Assembly: GCA_947491935.1 (NCBI GenBank)
Contig: CANLLF010000001.1
Location: 682,001 to 746,000, forward strand
Origin: an uncultured Roseicyclus sp.
Lineage (GTDB): Bacteria; Pseudomonadota; Alphaproteobacteria; Rhodobacterales; Rhodobacteraceae
DNA: 64,000 nt
Reading direction: 5' to 3'
In this document: positions 58,621-64,000 of the stretch, piece by piece
How positions within the stretch are numbered: position 1 is the stretch's first letter
Layout of the letters: the number at the start of each line of letters is the position of its first letter
Position numbers and translations under genes: made by a program
The notes under the pieces: model-generated
Databases searched by the model: none
What the model saw: only the letters and a program-made list of their open reading frames with translations
What the model was told of the DNA's origin: nothing

Positions 58621-59381
58621 AGGGCGCGCCGCCCCGACACACCCGCCCCCGCGGGCACCGGGCTCCCTTCCAGCACGCGGAGGGGCTTGCGCACCCGCTC
58701 CGCCAGGCCCGGGCGCGGCCGGGGTGGATGGCGCTTGGCCGCCTCCAGAAGGATCACGCCCCCGGCCCGGTTGCGCGAGAGTTTCCCGCCCATCCGCTCC
58801 AGCATCTCGGCGGAGCGGAGCCAGAACTTTTTCTCCGATGGCGGGGAGAACAAGGCCGCCGCGTGGCGTTCCGGCACGAAATCGAACCGCTTCACCTGCG
58901 CCTCCAACTGCCCAAGCGAGTAGGGCCGCCCGAAGCCGAAGGGCGTTGCATCGTTCCGCGCCCACAGGCCCATCCGATTGGGCACGATGAACAACACCCG
59001 CCCGCCGGGCTGCAGCACCCTCTCGCATTCATCCAGAACCGCCGCCGGATGCTCCGAGGATTCCAGCCCGTGCAGGCAGATGAGCTTGTCCACGCTGGCC
59101 GTCGCCACCGGCCACAGGTTTTCCCGGCACAGGGTGGAGACGTTCTTGAGCCCCGCGGGCCAAGGCATCACACCCTGTTCGGCGGGCATCACGCCGATCA
59201 CCCGCTCGGCCTCGGCCAGATAGGGGCGCAGCAGCGGGACCGCGAAGCCGAACCCCACCACCGTGTCGCCCTTGGCACTTGGCCACAACTCCAGCATCCG
59301 GTCGCGCACCGCCTTCTGGGCGATCCGCCCCAGCTGCGTGCGATAATAGAATTGCCGCAGGTCGATGACGTCGAGGTGCAT
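58617..59381 (-). CDS. Class I SAM-dependent methyltransferase
   Basis: A 254-residue protein. [26 protein letters not shown] is the start; [26 protein letters not shown] replaces the usual glycine-rich SAM loop, and [37 protein letters not shown] is the typical motif of methyltransferases such as UbiE-type enzymes. It is divergent from gloB (78 nt between starts), which matches the conserved neighbourhood of glyoxalase II in Rhodobacterales. It overlaps the flavodoxin gene. The substrate is unknown. Confidence 0.82.
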   Translation of the reverse strand: MHLDVIDLRQFYYRTQLGRIAQKAVRDRMLELWPSAKGDTVVGFGFAVPLLRPYLAEAERVIGVMPAEQGVMPWPAGLKNVSTLCRENLWPVATASVDKLICLHGLESSEHPAAVLDECERVLQPGGRVLFIVPNRMGLWARNDATPFGFGRPYSLGQLEAQVKRFDFVPERHAAALFSPPSEKKFWLRSAEMLERMGGKLSRNRAGGVILLEAAKRHPPRPRPGLAERVRKPLRVLEGSPVPAGAGVSGRRAL

Positions 59382-59459
59382 GTCCCGAAATCCGTTTGCA
59401 AAACGCCCCACCTGCACCGCAGGCTTGGACCAAAGATAACCGTGAAGGGCCCGAATACC

Positions 59460-60230
59460 ATGACCGACCCGCAAATCATCACCATCCCGTGCCTTACCGA
59501 CAACTACGCCTTCCTGATGCACGACCCCGATAACGGCGCGACCGCCTGCATCGACGTGCCCGATGCCGCGCCGATCCAGGCGGTGCTGGCCGAGCGGGGA
59601 TGGACCCTGTCCGACATCCTGATCACGCACCACCATTGGGACCATATCGATGGTGTGGCGGCGTTGGTGGACGCGACCGGCGCCAAGGTTTGGGGGTGCG
59701 GTGCCGATGCACATCGCCTGCCGCCGCTGGATCACGCGCTGGCGGAGGGCGATACATTCCGGATCGGCGCCCTGCGCGTCGAGGTAATGGATGTCTCCGG
59801 CCATTGCGCCAATCACCTGGCCTTCCACGTCCCCCAGGCCCACGCCGTCTTCACGGCCGACAGCCTGATGGCGCTGGGGTGTGGGCGTCTGTTCGAGGGA
59901 ACGCCGGATCAGATGTGGGAGAGCCTGTCGAAGCTCGCCGCACTGCCGCCGGAGACCATCGTGTATTCCGGCCATGAATATACCGCTACAAATGCGCGCT
60001 TTGCATTAACCATTGAACCGGAGAATTCCGCCCTTATATCCCGCTCTCGCGCCATTGAAGCGGCCCGGGCCGCAGGCGACCCCACCGTCCCCTCCACCTT
60101 GGCCGATGAACTGGCCACCAACCCGTTCCTGCGTGCCGCCGATCCAGCAATCGCCGCCCATCTGGGCCTGCAAAACGCCACGCCGGCCCGTGTCTTTGCT
60201 GAGATCCGGGCCCGAAAGGACAGCTTCTGA
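59460..60230 (+). CDS. gloB: Hydroxyacylglutathione hydrolase (glyoxalase II)
   Basis: A 256-residue metallo-beta-lactamase-fold enzyme: [15 protein letters not shown] with the binuclear metal site (HxHxDH), [15 protein letters not shown], and a C-terminal substrate-binding helical part ([21 protein letters not shown]). It hydrolyses S-lactoylglutathione, formed by the gloA product (12201), to lactate and glutathione. The ATG at 59460 is the first in-frame Met fitting the family length. It is divergent from the methyltransferase gene. Confidence 0.95.
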   Translation: MTDPQIITIPCLTDNYAFLMHDPDNGATACIDVPDAAPIQAVLAERGWTLSDILITHHHWDHIDGVAALVDATGAKVWGCGADAHRLPPLDHALAEGDTFRIGALRVEVMDVSGHCANHLAFHVPQAHAVFTADSLMALGCGRLFEGTPDQMWESLSKLAALPPETIVYSGHEYTATNARFALTIEPENSALISRSRAIEAARAAGDPTVPSTLADELATNPFLRAADPAIAAHLGLQNATPARVFAEIRARKDSF

Positions 60231-60440
60231 GCCCCGGTCCGAACGCTGCCTAAAAAACTGGCGCAACACCCGCCGCGCCCTAAATACTGTGTCATTCGGA
60301 GTGGCGACCGCAAAAAGAACACGCGGCTTTGATCGCTTTTTGCTTGAAACCCGGCGGTGGAAAGCAAAACTTAACATTATTAGGCCATGATCGAGCCGGT
60401 GGCGCATGCCCCCTCGATGCAGACGAAAGGAGCACGTGCC

Positions 60441-62777
60441 GTGCCGTCTTTTTCGACCACACTGGAACAGGCCATCCACGCCGCACTGGCAAATGCCAAT
60501 GCACGCCGCCACGAATTGGCCACGCTGGAACATCTTCTTCTGGCCCTGATCGACGAACCCGATGCCCAGAAGGTGATGAAAGCCTGCTCGGTCGATATCG
60601 ACGTTCTGCGCGACACGCTGGTGAAGTTCATCGACGATGATCTCTCGACGCTGGAAACGGATGTCGAAGGCTCCGAAGCCGTGCCGACGGCCGCGTTTCA
60701 GCGCGTGATCCAACGCGCCGCCATCCATGTGCAATCCTCCGGCCGCACAGAGGTGACCGGGGCCAACGTGCTGGTCGCGATCTTCGCCGAACGCGAAAGC
60801 AACGCCGCCTACTTCCTGCAGGAACAGGACATGACGCGCTATGATGCGGTGAATTTCATCGCCCATGGCGTCGCCAAGGATCCGTCCTATGGCGAGGCGC
60901 GCGGCGTCACCGGCGCGGAAGATGAGGAGAACGAGGCCCAGGCCATGCAGGGCGGTGACGCCGATGGCGAGGCCAAGGAATCCGCGCTCGCCAAGTATTG
61001 CGTGGACCTCAACGCCAAGGCGATCAAAGGCGACGTTGACCCCCTGATCGGCCGCGACCACGAGGTTGAGCGCTGCATCCAGGTGCTTTGCCGCCGCCGC
61101 AAGAACAACCCGCTTCTGGTGGGCGATCCGGGCGTGGGCAAAACCGCCATCGCCGAAGGCTTGGCCAAGAAAATCGTGGAAGGTCAGACGCCCGAAGTGC
61201 TGGAAGGTGCCACGATCTATTCGCTCGACATGGGCGCACTTCTGGCGGGAACCCGCTATCGCGGCGATTTCGAGGAACGCCTGAAAGCGGTCGTCAAGGA
61301 GTTGGAAGACCACCCCGACGCCGTGCTTTTCATCGATGAGATCCACACCGTGATCGGGGCCGGCGCCACGTCCGGCGGCGCGATGGACGCCTCCAACCTC
61401 CTGAAGCCCGCGCTTCAGGGCGGCAAACTGCGCTGCATGGGATCGACCACCTACAAGGAATTCCGCCAGCACTTCGAAAAGGACCGCGCGCTTAGCCGTC
61501 GGTTCCAGAAGATCGACGTGACGGAGCCTTCGGTCGACGATTCCGTGAAGATCCTCAAGGGCCTCAAGCCCTATTTCGAAGAGCATCACAGCGTCAAATA
61601 CACCGTCGATGCGATCAAGACGGCGGTGGAGCTCAGCGCGCGCTACATCAATGACCGCAAGCTGCCCGACAAGGCCATCGACGTGATCGATGAAGCTGGC
61701 GCGGCGCAGCATCTGGTGGCCGAATCCAAGCGTCGCAAGACCATCGGGACCAAGGAAATCGAAGATGTGGTCGCCAAGATCGCCCGCATCCCGCCGAAAA
61801 ATGTGTCCAAGGACGATGCCGAGGTTCTCAAGGATCTCGAAGTGTCGCTCAAGCGCGTCGTCTTCGGCCAGGATACGGCGATTGAATCGCTGGCCTCCGC
61901 CATCAAGCTGGCCCGCGCCGGCCTGCGGGAGCCCGAGAAACCCATCGGCAACTACCTCTTCGCCGGTCCCACCGGTGTCGGCAAGACCGAGGTCGCCAAG
62001 CAACTGGCCGATACTCTGGGTGTGGAGCTGATCCGCTTCGACATGTCGGAATATATGGAGAAGCACGCGGTCTCCCGCCTGATCGGCGCGCCTCCGGGCT
62101 ATGTCGGCTTCGATCAGGGTGGTCTGCTGACCGACGGCATCGACCAACACCCCCATTGCGTGCTGCTGCTTGACGAGATCGAAAAGGCGCATCCGGACGT
62201 GTTCAACATCCTGTTGCAGGTCATGGATCACGGCACGCTGACCGACCATAACGGGCGCTCGGTCGATTTCCGCAATGTCGTGCTGATCATGACGTCCAAT
62301 GCCGGCGCGGCGGAACAGGCGAAAGCCGCGATCGGCTTCAACCGCGACCGCCGCGAGGGGGAGGATACCGCCGCGATCGAACGCACGTTCACGCCGGAAT
62401 TCCGCAACCGTCTGGATGCGGTGATTTCCTTCGGTGCCTTGCCGAAAGAGGTGATCCTGCAAGTGGTCGAGAAATTCGTGCTGCAGCTCGAAGCGCAGTT
62501 GATGGACCGCAACGTCACGATCGAGCTCACCAAGCCTGCCGCCGAGTGGCTTGCCGACAAGGGCTACGACGACCGGATGGGCGCCCGCCCGCTTGGCCGC
62601 GTGATCCAGGAGCATATCAAGAAGCCGCTGGCGGAGGAGTTGCTGTTCGGCAAGCTCGCCAAAGGCGGCAACGTGAAGGTCGGCGTCAAGGATGGCGACA
62701 TCGATCTTCGGATCGAGGAGCCGGGCAGCCCGCGGCTTTCCCCGAAGAAAAAGCCGCCGCTTCTGACGGCGGACTGA
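60441..62777 (+). CDS. clpA: ATP-dependent Clp protease ATP-binding subunit ClpA
   Basis: A 778-residue AAA+ unfoldase from a GTG at 60441 (MPSFSTTLEQAIHAALANANARRHEL), which has an AAAGGAG site 8 nt upstream; the frame is open to 60387 without conserved sequence. It has the Clp_N double repeat, D1 Walker A GDPGVGKTAIAEGLA, D2 Walker A GPTGVGKTEVAKQLA and the C-terminal D2-small domain (YDDRMGARPLGRVIQEHIKKPLAEELL). It feeds substrates to ClpP. The adaptor gene clpS, commonly just upstream, is not seen in the 210 nt before it. Confidence 0.97.
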   Translation: MPSFSTTLEQAIHAALANANARRHELATLEHLLLALIDEPDAQKVMKACSVDIDVLRDTLVKFIDDDLSTLETDVEGSEAVPTAAFQRVIQRAAIHVQSSGRTEVTGANVLVAIFAERESNAAYFLQEQDMTRYDAVNFIAHGVAKDPSYGEARGVTGAEDEENEAQAMQGGDADGEAKESALAKYCVDLNAKAIKGDVDPLIGRDHEVERCIQVLCRRRKNNPLLVGDPGVGKTAIAEGLAKKIVEGQTPEVLEGATIYSLDMGALLAGTRYRGDFEERLKAVVKELEDHPDAVLFIDEIHTVIGAGATSGGAMDASNLLKPALQGGKLRCMGSTTYKEFRQHFEKDRALSRRFQKIDVTEPSVDDSVKILKGLKPYFEEHHSVKYTVDAIKTAVELSARYINDRKLPDKAIDVIDEAGAAQHLVAESKRRKTIGTKEIEDVVAKIARIPPKNVSKDDAEVLKDLEVSLKRVVFGQDTAIESLASAIKLARAGLREPEKPIGNYLFAGPTGVGKTEVAKQLADTLGVELIRFDMSEYMEKHAVSRLIGAPPGYVGFDQGGLLTDGIDQHPHCVLLLDEIEKAHPDVFNILLQVMDHGTLTDHNGRSVDFRNVVLIMTSNAGAAEQAKAAIGFNRDRREGEDTAAIERTFTPEFRNRLDAVISFGALPKEVILQVVEKFVLQLEAQLMDRNVTIELTKPAAEWLADKGYDDRMGARPLGRVIQEHIKKPLAEELLFGKLAKGGNVKVGVKDGDIDLRIEEPGSPRLSPKKKPPLLTAD

Positions 62778-62801
62778 TCTGACCAAACGTTGATGGTTTC
62801 A

Positions 62802-62833
62802 AGCGGGCCGGTGGGGAAACCTTCCGGCCCGCT
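62802..62833 (+). terminator. Likely terminator after clpA
   Basis: Perfect 10-bp stem AGCGGGCCGG / CCGGCCCGCT with a 12-nt loop, 24 nt after the stop; no U-run. Confidence 0.55.
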
Positions 62834-62900
62834 GTCGTGAGGCGGACCGCTCAAGGCGCCTCAGCTGCGCCCAATGCGCACCCACGCCGATCACGGTGGC

Positions 62901-64000
62901 CTAGCGTTCCGTCAGCTTCAGCTCGATGCGCCGGTTCGCGGCCTGCCCGCCCGGCGTATCATTGGGCGCAATCGGGCGGTGCTCGCCAAAGCCCGTCGCC
63001 GCCAAACGCGCGGGCGGGATGCCCAATTCTTCCGACATGTAGAGCACGACCGACAGGGCGCGGGCCTGGCTCAGTTCCCAGTTGTTGGCGTAGGTCGCGC
63101 CCGGGCGCAGTTGCTGATTGTCGGTATGGCCGTCCACGCGGATGATCCAATCGATCTCGGCCGGAATCTCGTCGGCGACCTCCAGCAGCAAATCGGCCAC
63201 CCGGCTGATCTGCGCTAGGCCCTCAGCGGCCAGATCGGCCGACCCAACCTCGAACAACACTTCCGAGGAAAACACGAACCGGTCCCCTTCGATCCGGACG
63301 CCCTCGCGGCCTTCCAGCAACTCGCGCAACCGTCCGAAAAACTCCGAGCGATAACGTTCCAACTCCTGCGCTTCGGCCGCCAGCCGTTCGGCCTCGGCCG
63401 CCTCCAGCCCGGCCCGCGCCCTTTCTTCGGCGGCCAATTGCGCCAGCGCCGTATTCAGCCGCGATCCAAGCGCCTGGATCTGAACCTGAGCATCCGCGTC
63501 CCGCGCTTCGGACACGTCCAGAAGCGATTCCAGCGATCCCAATTGCCCCCGCAGCGCCGCCACCTGTTCATTCAGCAAAGCCACCTGCCGCGCACTCTCG
63601 GCAGATGCGGCTTCGGCTTGCTCCAATTCCTGGTTGGCCTGCGCCAGCAGGGCATCGCGTACCTGCGCCTCCGACAGGGCCTCGGCCAGCGCGACATCCG
63701 TCGAAGCGCGCGCTGCCACGGCCTGCGCCAGCTGCACCTCCAGCGCCGTCAGATCCCCGGCCAGGTCAGCGGATTGCTGTGCCGCACCCTCCGCTTCGGC
63801 GATGCGGGCCTCAAGCTCCGCCAGGCGCGCCGCAGCGCTCGCCTCGGTGCTTTCCAAGCGCGACAGGGCCAGTGCCAATTCCCGCTCAAGATCGGTCATG
63901 TCGGTTGTTTGGGCCGACAGCGCGGCCTCCGAGCGGGCCAGTTCCAGTTCTGCCGCGGCCAGCGCATCGGCCAGCGTTGCCGCCTCGCCCTGCCCGTCCT
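62901..64000 (-). CDS. OmpA/MotB-type peptidoglycan-binding protein with a long coiled coil (partial)
   Basis: The visible 366 residues start in an open frame beyond the window end. An alanine- and glutamate-rich coiled coil (LEARIAEAEGAAQQSADLAGDL... to about 190 residues from the start) is followed by a C-terminal OmpA domain: DRFVFSSEVLFEVGSADLAAEGLAQ, IRVDGHTDNQQLRP, LSQARALSVVLYM and GFGEHRPIAPNDTPGGQAANRRIELKL. It binds peptidoglycan non-covalently through the Asp and Arg of this domain. A membrane anchor of the MotB type is expected in the missing N-terminal part. The M at 63899 is internal, so it is not taken as the start. Confidence 0.85.
   Translation of the reverse strand, partial: DGQGEAATLADALAAAELELARSEAALSAQTTDMTDLERELALALSRLESTEASAAARLAELEARIAEAEGAAQQSADLAGDLTALEVQLAQAVAARASTDVALAEALSEAQVRDALLAQANQELEQAEAASAESARQVALLNEQVAALRGQLGSLESLLDVSEARDADAQVQIQALGSRLNTALAQLAAEERARAGLEAAEAERLAAEAQELERYRSEFFGRLRELLEGREGVRIEGDRFVFSSEVLFEVGSADLAAEGLAQISRVADLLLEVADEIPAEIDWIIRVDGHTDNQQLRPGATYANNWELSQARALSVVLYMSEELGIPPARLAATGFGEHRPIAPNDTPGGQAANRRIELKLTER

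Noticed and set aside
60006-62786. 926-codon open frame on the minus strand opposite clpA
   Set aside because: Antisense shadow of clpA with its conserved Walker motifs on the plus strand; composition typical of a shadow frame.

Overview
The window is GC-rich chromosomal DNA from an alphaproteobacterium, most probably a Rhodobacterales (Roseobacter-group) marine bacterium. This is inferred from family content and gene order: F1 ATP synthase genes atpHAGDC without the F0 genes, yajC-secD-secF followed by an Mth938-type protein, perM-hdaA-ppk-ppx, the short bacterial form of ProS, ThyX, a Hint-domain protein, DUF1194, a secreted CAP-RTX protein and an H-type lectin next to atpC. No rRNA, tRNA, CRISPR array, complete insertion sequence or prophage was recognised.

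Layout. 1-9.1 kb: 5' part of a HisD/HpsN-like dehydrogenase, two overlapping alpha/beta hydrolase genes, an ArsR-AHSA1 fusion regulator with a palindromic promoter and a MAPEG protein, a LysE exporter, thrS, a Hint protein, an ArsC/Spx-like protein and a cold-shock protein. 9.1-10.3 kb: an AT-richer accessory segment with inverted repeats and an HNH/zinc-finger-like gene, bounded by a palindromic repeat beside thyX. 10.3-17.6 kb: thyX, DUF817, gloA, DUF1194, then tauE, secF, secD and yajC on the minus strand. 17.8-24.8 kb: a trypsin-like protease, a mosaic pentapeptide protein, serS, an HNH nuclease, a TspO-like membrane protein, surE and pcm. 24.9-32 kb: CAP-RTX protein, nlpD, cfa, two small outer-membrane barrel paralogues flanking a HAD-like gene without its nucleophile, and a DnaB-like P-loop protein. 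32.4-40.4 kb: carB, then an accessory region with a DUF5343-HEPN pair, a secreted protease, an XRE-ImmA/IrrE regulator and an orphan BrnA-like gene. 40.5-50.6 kb: proS, a cluster of tiny membrane proteins, ppx, ppk, hdaA, perM, a hydrolase and a DsbA-fold isomerase. 50.7-64 kb: prs, the F1-ATPase operon, a flavodoxin, a methyltransferase, gloB, clpA and an OmpA-type cell-wall protein cut by the window end.

Most genes are housekeeping: translation (thrS, serS, proS), protein export (yajC-secDF), energy (atpHAGDC), polyphosphate (ppk/ppx), nucleotides (thyX, carB, prs), methylglyoxal detoxification (gloA, gloB) and protein quality (pcm, clpA).

The best candidates for something new are the DUF5343-HEPN two-gene module (35.9-37.1 kb), two dispersed repeat families (about 9.97-10.28/37.12-37.16 kb and 19.97/40.45 kb), the leaderless palindromic promoter at 2.4 kb, a gene with an in-frame amber codon exactly at its signal-peptide junction between ppk and ppx (44.5-45.1 kb), the cluster of very small membrane proteins at 41.9-42.8 kb, and a tandem operator covering the start codon of a membrane protein gene (52.3 kb).
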